Positions 10,101 through 18,579 of a stretch of 51,243 nucleotides of DNA are shown piece after piece. The first letter of the stretch is position 1. Each line of letters starts with the position of its first letter. The notes under the pieces are model-generated. The model saw only the letters and a list, made by a program, of their open reading frames with translations. It did no database searches and had not been told where the DNA came from. Both the position numbers and the translations under genes were made by a program. This stretch comes from Pseudomonadota bacterium. GTDB lineage: Bacteria; Pseudomonadota; Gammaproteobacteria; Steroidobacterales; Steroidobacteraceae. The stretch covers positions 1 to 51,243 of the forward strand of contig JAEYUC010000050.1 in assembly GCA_023433705.1 (NCBI GenBank). The letters run 5' to 3'.

Positions 10101-10423
10101 CAGTGTCCGTTCGCCTCGCGCGTGGTCGACGAAATGTAATCGCTGCGCAGGTTGTGCATGTGTACGTGTTCGCCGCGCGCGACCGCCGACTTCATCGAGC
10201 CGATCGGGGCGCCGTACTTGAGCACGCGCGCGTCCGCCGGAATGGCCCGCCGCGCGAGCTTGTGCCCGAGTTCGACCGCCGCGGGAATCGTGAAACTCTC
10301 GCCATCGATCTCGACCTGTTCGCCGGCGGCGATGTCGCGCCGCGCGACGACGATGTTGTCGTCCGGGTGCAGCAGCAACAACGGCGGTAGTTTGTTACTG
10401 CCGGGTTGTTGCCGACCGTTCAC
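10100..10423 (-). CDS. UxaA-family dehydratase, small SAF-domain subunit
   Basis: A 107-aa SAF domain corresponding to the N-terminus of altronate dehydratase. It contains LHPDDNIVVARRDIAAGEQV and the conserved GHKLARRAIPADARVLKYGAPIG, here cited in part, followed by GEHVHMHNL. The GTG start at 10423 overlaps the mlaA stop (GTGA), and its own stop overlaps the ATG of the large subunit. The first ten residues are not conserved in appearance, so a slightly later start is possible. Confidence 0.86.
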   Translation of the reverse strand: MNGRQQPGSNKLPPLLLLHPDDNIVVARRDIAAGEQVEIDGESFTIPAAVELGHKLARRAIPADARVLKYGAPIGSMKSAVARGEHVHMHNLRSDYISSTTREANGH

Positions 10424-11241
10424 GGCGCGCCTTGTTCGGGAGGAGTGGGCTGGGCCGCTTCCGGCGACTGCGGCGCTTCGGTCGCGTCGGGGGCGCCGGG
10501 TTCTTCGGACTGCGGTTCTTCCGAATCCTCGAGCAGTTCCTGCTCGAGGTCGAGCGCTTCGTCCGCGACGTCACCGTCGCGCACGAGGAATTCGCGCCGC
10601 TGCAGCCACGCATTGCGGATGAACGCGTAGCTGTCGTAGCTGCGTTCGATCTGCGCGTCGAGTTCGAGCAGATCCGCGCGCAGGTCGATGAAGTCGACGC
10701 CGCGGATCAGAATGCGCGTGCTGTCGTCTTCCAGGTAATTCACCGGGTAGGTGTACTGGTCCGGAATACGGGCGAAAGTGTCGCGCACGGTGGAAGGTCC
10801 GAGGAACGGCAACATGACATAGGGCCCGGATTTCACGCCCCACTTGCCGAGCGTCTGGCCGAAGTCCTCGTCGTTGAGATCGAGTCCCGCGGCCGATGCC
10901 GGGTCGAACAAACCACCGAGACCCAGCGTGCTGTTCAGCAGGAAGCGCGCCGAATCGTTGCCGGCTTGCTTCACCTTGCCCTGGAGCAATGCGTTCACGA
11001 TGGTCGAAACCTGGTCGAGATTCGTGATCACGTTGCTGATGCCCGTTCGAACTATCTGCGGCGTCACCTTCTTGTAGCCCTTGGCGACGGGCTTGGCGAT
11101 CGCGCGGTCGAGCGAGTCGTTGAAGACATACATGCTGCGGTTGAATTTTTCCCACGGGTCGCGCGGATCGGGTTTTCCGGCGGGAACGGCGGCACAGCCT
11201 GTGGCGCACAGGACGAACAGGGCGAGGAGGATTTTCTGCAT
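10420..11241 (-). CDS. mlaA: MlaA (VacJ), outer-membrane lipoprotein of the Mla pathway
   Basis: MlaA sits in the outer membrane and removes mislocalised phospholipid from the outer leaflet, passing it to MlaC. A lipoprotein signal ends in LCATGC (Cys16). The core shows the family hallmarks DPWEKFNRSMYVFND, LNSTLGLGGLFDPA and GPYVMLPFLGPSTVRD. The last 45 residues form an acidic, Pro/Glu-rich tail not needed in the family. It is first in a run that continues into four catabolic genes, and lies 3.5 kb from mlaFEDCB on the opposite strand. Confidence 0.95.
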   Translation of the reverse strand: MQKILLALFVLCATGCAAVPAGKPDPRDPWEKFNRSMYVFNDSLDRAIAKPVAKGYKKVTPQIVRTGISNVITNLDQVSTIVNALLQGKVKQAGNDSARFLLNSTLGLGGLFDPASAAGLDLNDEDFGQTLGKWGVKSGPYVMLPFLGPSTVRDTFARIPDQYTYPVNYLEDDSTRILIRGVDFIDLRADLLELDAQIERSYDSYAFIRNAWLQRREFLVRDGDVADEALDLEQELLEDSEEPQSEEPGAPDATEAPQSPEAAQPTPPEQGAP

Positions 11242-11315
11242 GGGGCGAAATTCTACTGATTTGTACGAATCGCCGCCCGTGTTGCCCGACAGGGACGGTC
11301 GTCCGGGGCGGGTAG

Positions 11316-12863
11316 TCAGCCGCGGCGCGTGGAGCGGCTGTCGCCGCCGCGCTGGGGACGCTGCTGCGGGTCTTTCTGCGAATCCTGCGTATTCGGTACC
11401 CGGCGCTTGCGGTTCGAGAACATCGCCTCGCGCACCTCGTCGAGTCGAGCCTGGAAACGGCCGCGCTGAACGCCCGTGATGCCTGGTACCGCCAGCGCGG
11501 TCTCGAGCTGCGCGACCGACAGGGGCAGGTTGCCGGTCGAAATGTGGTACTCGCTCATGTAGTAAGCGGCGTCCGCGCTATCCCCCGCGGTACTCGCGGC
11601 GAGCGCGGTGAAGCGTATCTGCTGCGGCGTCGGCGGCACGTTGTTGAACAGGTCGAGCAGCACCGCGTGCGCGGTCTTCGCCTGGTCGGCCTTGAGCAGC
11701 GCTTCCGCGTAACGCATCGTGAGCGGGACGTTGCGGGGCGAAAGTGCCAGTGCCTTGCGGAAGGTTTCGAGCGCCGCGTCGGTCTCGCCCGCGGCCATCA
11801 GGGCCTGGCCCAGCGTCGACTGCAACATCGGGATCTGCGGGTACTTGCGCGCGAGGTCCTGCAACGAATCCAGCGAGGCGCGTGCGTCGCCGCGCTCGAG
11901 ATAGGCGAGCGCCTCGCCGTATCGTTCACCCACCGTCTGGTCCTGCACGTCGCGCCGCTCCTGGTAGTAGCGACCGACGTTCCCTTCCGCCGGGGTCGAA
12001 ACCACGCGCAGGCGTTCACGCGTGAGCTGGTAGCTGACGCTTTCCGGGACTTGTTTCAGGTCGGCGAACTGCGAGGCGCGCGCGCGCGACTCGGCGATGC
12101 GATTCGCGGCGACCGGGTGGGACTGCAGGATTTCGGGCAACGCATTGCGATTGGTGCCGGCGAGTCCGGTCCGGCGCCCCATGGTCTCGAAGAAATCGGG
12201 CATGCCGTACGGATCGAACCCGGCGGCGGCGAGGAAGCCCATGCCGACGCGATCCGCTTCGTGTTCGTTCGCGCGCGTGAAATTGATCTGCTGCTGCATG
12301 GCGGCGCCCTGCGCCATGGAGATGCCGCCGAGCGCGGCATCCGAGGAGCCGGTGGCGGCGCCGACGAGAATCGCGGCGAGGATCGCCGCGACGGTGGCGA
12401 TGCTCTGCCGGCCCTGCGAACGCACGCGCCGCGCGATGTGCCGCTGGGTGACGTGCGCCACTTCGTGCGCGAGTACGCCGGCGAGCTGCGCTTCGTTGCG
12501 GGTCGCGAGCACCAGTCCGTAGTTCACGCCGATGAAGCCGCCGGGCAACGCGAATGCGTTGATCGACGGATCGCGCACGAAGAAGAAATTGAATCGCTGG
12601 GCGGTGTCGCCGGTGGCCTGCGCGACGATGCGCGAGCCGACCGCCTGGAGGTACTCCGTGGCCTCGGGGTCCTCGATGATCTGGCCTTCATCGCGCAGCT
12701 GCCGCATGACCTGCAGGCCGATGAGGTACTCGTCGTCGAGCGTGAGGGAGGAAGAGGCGGGAGAACCGATGTCCGGCAGATCGTTGCCGGCCTGCGCAAA
12801 CGACGGTAGCGGCAGCAACACCGACAGGAAAACGACGAGTATTTTCTTGAGAGCGTTGCGCAT
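11316..12863 (-). CDS. bepA: BepA-like M48 metalloprotease with TPR repeats
   Basis: BepA is a periplasmic zinc protease and chaperone that clears or helps stalled LptD and Bam substrates at the outer membrane. A signal peptide is present (ILVVFLSVLLPLPSFA). The zinc motif HEVAH is near residue 132, with the third ligand region NEHEADRVGM near 200. The C-terminal half (about 310-470) consists of TPR-like helices. The basic tail after residue 490 is lineage specific. At 515 aa it is slightly longer than E. coli BepA (about 487). The neighbouring bcp gene is also near bepA in enterics. Confidence 0.92.
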   Translation of the reverse strand: MRNALKKILVVFLSVLLPLPSFAQAGNDLPDIGSPASSSLTLDDEYLIGLQVMRQLRDEGQIIEDPEATEYLQAVGSRIVAQATGDTAQRFNFFFVRDPSINAFALPGGFIGVNYGLVLATRNEAQLAGVLAHEVAHVTQRHIARRVRSQGRQSIATVAAILAAILVGAATGSSDAALGGISMAQGAAMQQQINFTRANEHEADRVGMGFLAAAGFDPYGMPDFFETMGRRTGLAGTNRNALPEILQSHPVAANRIAESRARASQFADLKQVPESVSYQLTRERLRVVSTPAEGNVGRYYQERRDVQDQTVGERYGEALAYLERGDARASLDSLQDLARKYPQIPMLQSTLGQALMAAGETDAALETFRKALALSPRNVPLTMRYAEALLKADQAKTAHAVLLDLFNNVPPTPQQIRFTALAASTAGDSADAAYYMSEYHISTGNLPLSVAQLETALAVPGITGVQRGRFQARLDEVREAMFSNRKRRVPNTQDSQKDPQQRPQRGGDSRSTRRG

Positions 12864-12932
12864 GACGGGCTTGGACCAGTTACGCGGGGACCAGTTTCAG
12901 GCCTCGTTTCCGGGAAACCGTGAAGGGCTTCC

Positions 12933-14396
12933 CTAGAGCGTATCAGAGGCGAAATCGGCGAGGCGCGAGCGTTCTCCACGAACCAGCGTGATATGTCCCG
13001 AATGGGTCCAGCCGCGGAATCGGTTCACCACGTAGGTGAGGCCGGAAGTCGTTTCGGTGAGGTAGGGAGTGTCGATCTGCGCGATGTTTCCGAGGCACAC
13101 GATCTTCGTACCCGGACCGGCGCGGGTCACCAGCGCCTTCATCTGTTTTGGCGTGAGGTTCTGCGCTTCGTCGAGGATGACGTAACGGTTCAGGAACGTA
13201 CGGCCGCGCATGAAATTGAGAGAGCGGATCTTGATCCGGTTGCGCAGCAGGTCGTTGGTCGCGCCGCGGCCCCAGCTGCCGCCCTCGGTGCTCTGCGTGA
13301 GCACTTCGAGGTTGTCCATCAGGGCGCCCATCCAGGGCTCCATCTTTTCTTCTTCCGTGCCGGGCAGGAAACCGATGTCCTCGCCGAGCGGAATCGTCAC
13401 GCGGGTCATGATGATCTCCGCGAAACGGTTCGAATCGAGCGTCTGCATGAGTCCGGCCGCGAGCGTGAGCAGCGTCTTGCCCGTGCCGGCGGGCCCGAGA
13501 ATGGTGACGAAGTCGATCTCGGGATCCATGAGCAGGTTGAGCGCGAAGTTCTGTTCGCGGTTGCGCGCGTTGACGCCCCAGACGCTGTTGCGCTCGCCGC
13601 GGTAATCGCGCGCGAGTTCCAGCGTGGCCTTGCCCGCCTCGATGCGGCGGACGATGGCCTCGATGCCCTCGGTGCCTTCCTCGTGCACGAACTGGTTGAC
13701 CTGCAGGCCCGCGACGACGGGGCCCGAGATCTCGTAGTACGTCCGGTCCGCTTCCTTCCACGAGCGCATGCCCTTGCCATGCGACTCCCAGAAGTCGACG
13801 GGCAGCGGGGTGAGTCCGGTGTACAGGACGTCCGCGTCTTCGATCGTCTTGTCGTTGTAATAATCCTCGGCGTGAACGCCGACCACCGCCGCCTTGATCC
13901 GCAGGTTGATGTCCTTCGACACCAGCGTGACGCGCGAATCGTGGTGCGTCGCCTGCAGCGCGAGGGTCATCGCGAGGATGGCATTGTCGTTGCCGTGGCC
14001 CGGTAGATAGTCCGGCAGCGCGGAGGTGAGCTGGCGCGTCTGGAAGAACAGGCGGCCGGCGGAGCCTCGTTCGGCCTTTCCGCCGCGATCGTCATTTGCG
14101 CCGAGACCCTGCGGGGAGGGCAGCGGCAGTCCCGCGTCGATCTGCTCCTTGGTAGCGTCGCGCATCATGTCGTCGAGGAAACGACTGACCTGGCGGACGT
14201 TGCGCGAGGCTTCGGACAGGCCCTTCTTGTTGGCGTCGAGTTCCTCGAGCACCACCATCGGTAGATAGACGTCGTGTTCCTGGAAACGGAAGATCGCCGT
14301 CGGGTCGTGCATCAGCACGTTCGTGTCGAGCACGAAAAGGCGTCGTTCGGTATCCCGGGCCGATTTGCCGCCGGCCGTGCGCCTGGCCGCGTTCAC
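12933..14396 (-). CDS. PIN-domain/PhoH-like ATPase
   Basis: A two-domain protein: an N-terminal PIN nuclease-like domain (VLDTNVLMHDP, VVLEELDANKKG, later NDNAILAM with acidic residues) and a C-terminal PhoH ATPase domain with Walker A GPAGTGKT and Walker B YVILDEAQNLT. PIN-PhoH proteins are thought to act as RNA helicase-ribonucleases, but the cellular role here is unproven. The frame is open to 14456, yet the GTG at 14396 overlaps the peroxiredoxin stop (GTGA) and gives 487 aa, a better start. Third gene of gcvR-bcp-phoH. Confidence 0.9.
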   Translation of the reverse strand: MNAARRTAGGKSARDTERRLFVLDTNVLMHDPTAIFRFQEHDVYLPMVVLEELDANKKGLSEASRNVRQVSRFLDDMMRDATKEQIDAGLPLPSPQGLGANDDRGGKAERGSAGRLFFQTRQLTSALPDYLPGHGNDNAILAMTLALQATHHDSRVTLVSKDINLRIKAAVVGVHAEDYYNDKTIEDADVLYTGLTPLPVDFWESHGKGMRSWKEADRTYYEISGPVVAGLQVNQFVHEEGTEGIEAIVRRIEAGKATLELARDYRGERNSVWGVNARNREQNFALNLLMDPEIDFVTILGPAGTGKTLLTLAAGLMQTLDSNRFAEIIMTRVTIPLGEDIGFLPGTEEEKMEPWMGALMDNLEVLTQSTEGGSWGRGATNDLLRNRIKIRSLNFMRGRTFLNRYVILDEAQNLTPKQMKALVTRAGPGTKIVCLGNIAQIDTPYLTETTSGLTYVVNRFRGWTHSGHITLVRGERSRLADFASDTL

Positions 14397-14872
14397 AGCG
14401 ATTTCGCCGCTTCCAGCACTTCGGCCGCGTGGCCCTTCACCCTGACCTTGCGCCATTCGCGCACGATCTTGCCGGACGAATCGATCAGGAAAGTGCTGCG
14501 TTCGATTCCCATGAACTTCCTTCCGTATAGGGATTTTTCGCGGATCACGTCGAAGAGCCGGCAGACGGTCTCGTCCTCGTCGGACAGCAGCTCGAACGGG
14601 AATTTTTCCTTGGCGCGGAATTTCGCGTGGCGCTCGCAGCTGTCCTTGGAGACGCCGAGCACCGTGGTCTTCGCGCGCTTGAACGCGGCGTGCAGATCGC
14701 GGAAGTCCTGTCCCTCGAGCGTGCAGCCGGGGGTCATGTCCTTCGGATAGAAATACAGCACGAGATTCGATCCCTTTCCATCGGATGAAAAGGCATCGGC
14801 CGATTTCCAGACAGTGCCGTCGGAGCGCGGCAACGAAAAGGCGGGCGCCTTCTTGCCTACCGAAACAGTCAA
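14393..14872 (-). CDS. bcp: Bcp/PrxQ-type peroxiredoxin
   Basis: Thiol peroxidase that reduces hydrogen peroxide and organic hydroperoxides in the cytoplasm. TTG at 14872 overlaps the gcvR stop (TTGA), giving 159 aa that starts TVSVGKKAPAFSLP; the longer frame to 15109 is antisense-like. The peroxidatic Cys is residue 50 in MTPGCTLEGQDFRD. The usual resolving Cys five residues later is Gln, but a Cys at position 79 lies in the helix where other PrxQ proteins carry theirs. The gcvR-bcp pair next to dapA is the same as in E. coli. Confidence 0.92.
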   Translation of the reverse strand: MTVSVGKKAPAFSLPRSDGTVWKSADAFSSDGKGSNLVLYFYPKDMTPGCTLEGQDFRDLHAAFKRAKTTVLGVSKDSCERHAKFRAKEKFPFELLSDEDETVCRLFDVIREKSLYGRKFMGIERSTFLIDSSGKIVREWRKVRVKGHAAEVLEAAKSL

Positions 14873-15399
14873 GACTTTACCGGCTCCAGGATCGCGTCGA
14901 GGTTCTGCGCGTCGCAGTAGTCCATGAACTCCTCGCGCAGGTGCGCGAGCTGCAGGCGCTTCGGTACGTTGATGATCATCTGCACCGAGAACATCTGCGC
15001 GCCCGTGTGCGCGGCGGGATAGGTGCGCGTCGACACTTCGGCGATGTCGATGCCGCGGCTCGCGCAGAATCCCGAGAGTCCCGCGACGATGCCCGACTGG
15101 TCGAGACACACGACGTCGATGGAATAGGGCAGCAGCTCGGTGCGCGCGGCGCGCGGCTCCGTGCGCTTGAGGTGCAGGGACAGGCCGGTGCTCTCGCCCA
15201 GGCGCGCGAGTTCGCTCTCGAGTTTGGCCAGCGAATGCCAGTTGCCGCTCACCAGGATCAGCATCGCGAATTCGTTGCCGAGACTGGCCATCCGGCTTTC
15301 GCTGATCGACCCGCCGCAGTCCGAAATTACGCGGGTCAGGTCGTGGACCATCCCGGTGCGATCGCTGCCAATGGCGGATACGGCTAAGTGCTGCTTCAT
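14869..15399 (-). CDS. gcvR: GcvR-like double-ACT regulatory protein
   Basis: GcvR is the glycine-responsive partner of GcvA in control of the glycine cleavage system in enterics. The 176-aa form starts at ATG 15399 (MKQHLAVSAIGSDRTGMVHD), consistent with family starts; an upstream ATG at 15474 adds a poorly conserved extension. Two ACT domains lie at about 3-80 and 90-170. gcvA and gcv genes are not in the window, so the specific target is inference. It diverges from dapA. Confidence 0.85.
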   Translation of the reverse strand: MKQHLAVSAIGSDRTGMVHDLTRVISDCGGSISESRMASLGNEFAMLILVSGNWHSLAKLESELARLGESTGLSLHLKRTEPRAARTELLPYSIDVVCLDQSGIVAGLSGFCASRGIDIAEVSTRTYPAAHTGAQMFSVQMIINVPKRLQLAHLREEFMDYCDAQNLDAILEPVKS

Positions 15400-15493
15400 C
15401 TGGCGCGGAGTGTAACCCAGCCGGCGGCTTGCGAACCCACGGGGTGCGCCCGTACCATGCCCGACCGCTTTCAACGACCCTCGGATCTAACGC

Positions 15494-16378
15494 ATGTTCG
15501 CCGGCAGCCTGGTGGCGCTCGTGACCCCGATGCAGCCGGACGGCAGCATCGATTTCAATGCCTGGACTCGCCTCGTCGAGTATCAGCTCGACAATGGCAC
15601 CACGGGCATCGTCGTCGCGGGATCCACGGGCGAATCCGCCACCGTCACCGATGCCGAACTTCGCGACCTGCTGCTGGCCGCGAGAAAGATCATCGGCAAA
15701 CGCGCCCTGCTGATCGCCAATACGGGCACGAACGGCACCGCGAGCTCGGTCGACCGCGCGCGGGATTTTTCGGCGCTCGACGTCGACGCGCTGCTGGTGT
15801 CGTCACCGTCTTACGTGCGTCCTACGCAGGAAGGATTGTTCCTGCATTTCTCGGCTGTCGCCGCTGCATCGCGCACGCCCGTGCTGCTGTACAACGTGCC
15901 GAGCCGCACGGCCGTCGACATGTTGCCCACGACGGTCGCGCGCCTCTCGCGCGTGCAGCGCATCGTCGGCATCAAGGAAGCGGTGGGCGACGCGACGCGC
16001 GTGCGCGAACTCGTCGCCGGCTGCGGCCCGGATTTCAAAGTGCTCTCCGGCGACGACCTGACGGCGCGCGATGCGATCGGTGCCGGCGCGTCGGGGGTCA
16101 TCTCGGTGACGGCGAACGTCGCGCCGCGCGCGATGGCCGACATGATCGCGGCCGCGCTGCGTGGCGATCGCGCGGGCGCCACGCAGATCGATCAGCGCCT
16201 CGTGGCGCTGCATCGAAACCTGTTCGTCGAATCGAATCCGATCCCGGTCAAGTGGGCAGTCTCCCGGATGGGACTCATGGGCGGCACGCTGCGGCTGCCG
16301 CTGACGGAGCTCTCGCCGGAGTACCATGCCGTCGTCGCCGAGTCGCTGTTCGCGGCCGGCATAAACGTGAACTCCTGA
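15494..16378 (+). CDS. dapA: 4-hydroxy-tetrahydrodipicolinate synthase
   Basis: Condenses pyruvate with aspartate semialdehyde in lysine and meso-diaminopimelate synthesis. At 294 aa it is a complete TIM barrel. Visible are GSTGESAT near residue 43, the catalytic Tyr in YNVPSRT near 133, and the Schiff-base Lys in GIKEAVGD near 161. It diverges from gcvR across 94 nt and is followed after 23 nt by a small lipoprotein gene, matching the dapA-bamC order of E. coli. Confidence 0.97.
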   Translation: MFAGSLVALVTPMQPDGSIDFNAWTRLVEYQLDNGTTGIVVAGSTGESATVTDAELRDLLLAARKIIGKRALLIANTGTNGTASSVDRARDFSALDVDALLVSSPSYVRPTQEGLFLHFSAVAAASRTPVLLYNVPSRTAVDMLPTTVARLSRVQRIVGIKEAVGDATRVRELVAGCGPDFKVLSGDDLTARDAIGAGASGVISVTANVAPRAMADMIAAALRGDRAGATQIDQRLVALHRNLFVESNPIPVKWAVSRMGLMGGTLRLPLTELSPEYHAVVAESLFAAGINVNS

Positions 16379-16401
16379 AATCTCGAAAGGTCGCAATCCC
16401 C

Positions 16402-16689
16402 ATGCGTATTGCCGGTATCGTTTTCGTCGCACTGTTGTCCGCCGGGCTCGCAACGGGCTGTGGACACAAGCTGACCGAGTGCAAGCAGAGCAACAGGGAT
16501 TACGCGGGCGCGAAAGAAATGCCGCCCCTCAAGGCGCCGCCGGGCCTGCAGGACCCGGACACGCGCAATGCGCTGCGCGTGCCCCCGCTCGATACGCCCG
16601 AGCGCGTCCGCGGCAAGAACGAGCCCTGCCTGGATGCGCCGCCGCCGTATTCGACGCCCAAGGCCCCAGAAGCCCCCAAAGCCGGATAA
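16402..16689 (+). CDS. Small lipoprotein resembling the N-terminal part of BamC
   Basis: A 95-aa lipoprotein: signal peptide MRIAGIVFVALLSAGLATGC with a lipobox Cys at residue 20. The mature part is proline-rich and unstructured in appearance (MPPLKAPPGLQDPDTRN, LRVPPLDTPE). The sequence style and the position just after dapA match the N-terminal lasso of BamC, which in E. coli wraps BamD; the two helix-grip domains of BamC are absent, because the stop at 16687 is followed by a tRNA gene. Homology to BamC is inferred from synteny and composition. It is not listed in databases under any name I can be sure of. Confidence 0.75.
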   Translation: MRIAGIVFVALLSAGLATGCGHKLTECKQSNRDYAGAKEMPPLKAPPGLQDPDTRNALRVPPLDTPERVRGKNEPCLDAPPPYSTPKAPEAPKAG

Positions 16690-16741
16690 GGCTCTTTCCG
16701 CTATCATGCGCACCCGCTCCTTGGGGTGCAGGTTTCACACC

Positions 16742-16831
16742 GGACAGATGGCCGAGCGGTCGAAGGCGCTTGATTGGAAGTCAAGTAACATCGCAAGGTG
16801 TTCCAGGGTTCGAATCCCTGTCTGTCCGCCA
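16742..16831 (+). tRNA. tRNA-Ser (anticodon GGA)
   Basis: The acceptor stem GGACAGA (16742-16748) pairs fully with TCTGTCC (16821-16827), followed by G and an encoded CCA. The anticodon arm is CTTGA-TTGGAAG-TCAAG, giving GGA at 16776-16778, which reads UCC/UCU serine codons. A long variable arm (about AACATCGCAAGGTGTT) is typical of serine tRNAs. A TATCAT at 16704-16709 followed by CG-rich sequence may be its -10 element. Confidence 0.97.
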
Positions 16832-16844
16832 CCTCATTTACCAT

Positions 16845-16956
16845 GGCAGTCCGTATCGGCTCCTTCGCGACGACTAGTTGTAAACCCCGCCAGGCCCGGA
16901 AGGGAGCAGCGGTAGCGGCGATGTCGGGCGCCGAAGTCCGGCTGGTGCGGGCTGCC
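16845..16956 (+). ncRNA. ffs: 4.5S signal recognition particle RNA
   Basis: The RNA of the bacterial SRP, which with Ffh targets membrane proteins. The conserved Ffh-binding apex is visible: CAGGCCCGGAAGGGAGCAGC with its GGAA tetraloop at 16898-16901. The ends pair: GGCAGTCCG (16845-16853) with CGGGCTGCC (16948-16956), nine base pairs with one G-U. The implied length of about 112 nt fits E. coli 4.5S RNA (114 nt). The dnaX start is 23 nt beyond. Confidence 0.93.
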
Positions 16957-16979
16957 TCCCCCCAAGGATCGACCTATTC

Positions 16980-18560
16980 ATGAGTTACCTCGCGCTGGCG
17001 CGCAAATGGCGGCCACGATCCTTCGCTGAACTCGTGGGCCAGGAACACGTCCGCCAGGCACTCGGGAATGCGTTGACCCAGGGGCGCGTGCATCACGCAT
17101 TCTTGTTCACCGGCACGCGCGGTGTCGGCAAGACCACGATCGCGCGCATCCTGTCCAAATGCCTCAACTGCGAGACCGGGATCACCGCGACCCCATGTGG
17201 CGTCTGTTCCGCGTGCCGCGAGATCGATGAGGGCCGGTTCGTCGATCTGATCGAAGTCGACGCCGCGTCGCGCACCAAGGTCGACGACACGCGCGAGCTC
17301 CTGGAAAACGTCCAGTACGCGCCGACGCGCGGTCGTTACAAGGTCTATCTCGTCGACGAAGTGCACATGTTGTCGACGCATTCCTTCAACGCGTTGCTCA
17401 AGACGCTCGAGGAACCGCCGCCGCACGTGAAGTTCCTGCTCGCGACCACCGATCCGCAAAAGCTGCCGGTCACGGTGTTGTCGCGCTGCCTGCAGTTCAA
17501 TCTCAAGAGACTCCCGGCCGCGCTGATCGCTGAGCACCTCACGAAGGTCCTCGACGCGGAAAAGATTGCGCACGAGGCAGCCGCGGTGCGCCTCGTCGCG
17601 CAGGCCGCGGACGGCAGCATGCGCGACGCGTTGTCGCTGACCGATCAGCTCATCGCGTTCGGCGGCGGCAAGGTCGAGGAGAATGGTGCCCGCGCGATGC
17701 TCGGCACCATCGATCGCGATCACGTCGCGAAACTCGCGCGCGCGCTCGCGACCGGAGATGCGGCGCGGCTGCTCGAGGCGGCGCGCTCGCTCGAGGAATT
17801 TTCGCCCGACTACGGCGCGGTGCTCGACGAGCTCGCGTCGCTGCTCACGCGAATCGCGTTGCGGCAACTCGTGCCCGGGTACGAAGGCGACGAGATCTTC
17901 GATCCCGAGTTGGTGGCCGAGCTCGCCGGCGAGTTCGGCGGCGAGGACGCGCAGCTCTATTACCAGACGGCGATCCTCGGTCGCCGCGATCTCGCATTCG
18001 CGCCCGATCCGCGCACGGGATTCGAAATGACGCTGGTGCGCATGCTCGCGTTCCGGCCCGCCGTCGGAGCCGGCGCAACCGCGGGCTCGGCGAATGTTCG
18101 CGCGCAATCGGGCGCCGCGGCGCCCGCCGGAAACGCGCCGCCGGTGAGCGCGCCGATCGTGCGACCGGCATCGGCCGGGCCGATCGATCCGGTGCAGTGG
18201 GCGCGCGTGATCGGCGATCTCGACATCACGGGCGCGGCCCGCCAGCTCGCGACGAATTGCGCGCTGATCGAACATCGCGGCAACACGCTGCGGTTCGGCA
18301 TCGATCCCAAGGCCGCGCGTTCACCCGCGCAGGTCGACAAACTCACGCAGGCGCTGGCGAAGTATCTCGGCGGTCACGTCAAGATCGAATTCGTCGAGGG
18401 AAACACGCCGATCGAGACGCCTTCGCAGCACGGCGAACGGCGCTCGGCCGAGGCGCTCGAAGCGGCGCGGCGTTCGCTCGACGAAGATCCGACCGTGCGC
18501 GAGATGAAGAGCCGGTTCGGCGCGACGCTGCACCCCGAGTCGGTGCGGTCAACGGAATAA
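16980..18560 (+). CDS. dnaX: DNA polymerase III tau/gamma subunit
   Basis: The clamp-loader ATPase that also dimerises core polymerases. It begins MSYLALARKWRPRSFAEL as is typical; Walker A is GTRGVGKTT near residue 45; zinc cysteines are in CLNCETG and CGVCSAC; the DExx box is VDEVHML; sensor-type residues follow in ATTDPQKLPVTVLSRC. After about residue 360 there is an Ala/Pro linker (AGATAGSANV...) and a tau-specific C-terminal domain. I saw no obvious slippery heptamer for a programmed frameshift to make gamma. Followed by ybaB and recR. Confidence 0.97.
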   Translation: MSYLALARKWRPRSFAELVGQEHVRQALGNALTQGRVHHAFLFTGTRGVGKTTIARILSKCLNCETGITATPCGVCSACREIDEGRFVDLIEVDAASRTKVDDTRELLENVQYAPTRGRYKVYLVDEVHMLSTHSFNALLKTLEEPPPHVKFLLATTDPQKLPVTVLSRCLQFNLKRLPAALIAEHLTKVLDAEKIAHEAAAVRLVAQAADGSMRDALSLTDQLIAFGGGKVEENGARAMLGTIDRDHVAKLARALATGDAARLLEAARSLEEFSPDYGAVLDELASLLTRIALRQLVPGYEGDEIFDPELVAELAGEFGGEDAQLYYQTAILGRRDLAFAPDPRTGFEMTLVRMLAFRPAVGAGATAGSANVRAQSGAAAPAGNAPPVSAPIVRPASAGPIDPVQWARVIGDLDITGAARQLATNCALIEHRGNTLRFGIDPKAARSPAQVDKLTQALAKYLGGHVKIEFVEGNTPIETPSQHGERRSAEALEAARRSLDEDPTVREMKSRFGATLHPESVRSTE

Positions 18561-18579
18561 ACAGCTCCAGGAGATTGCG

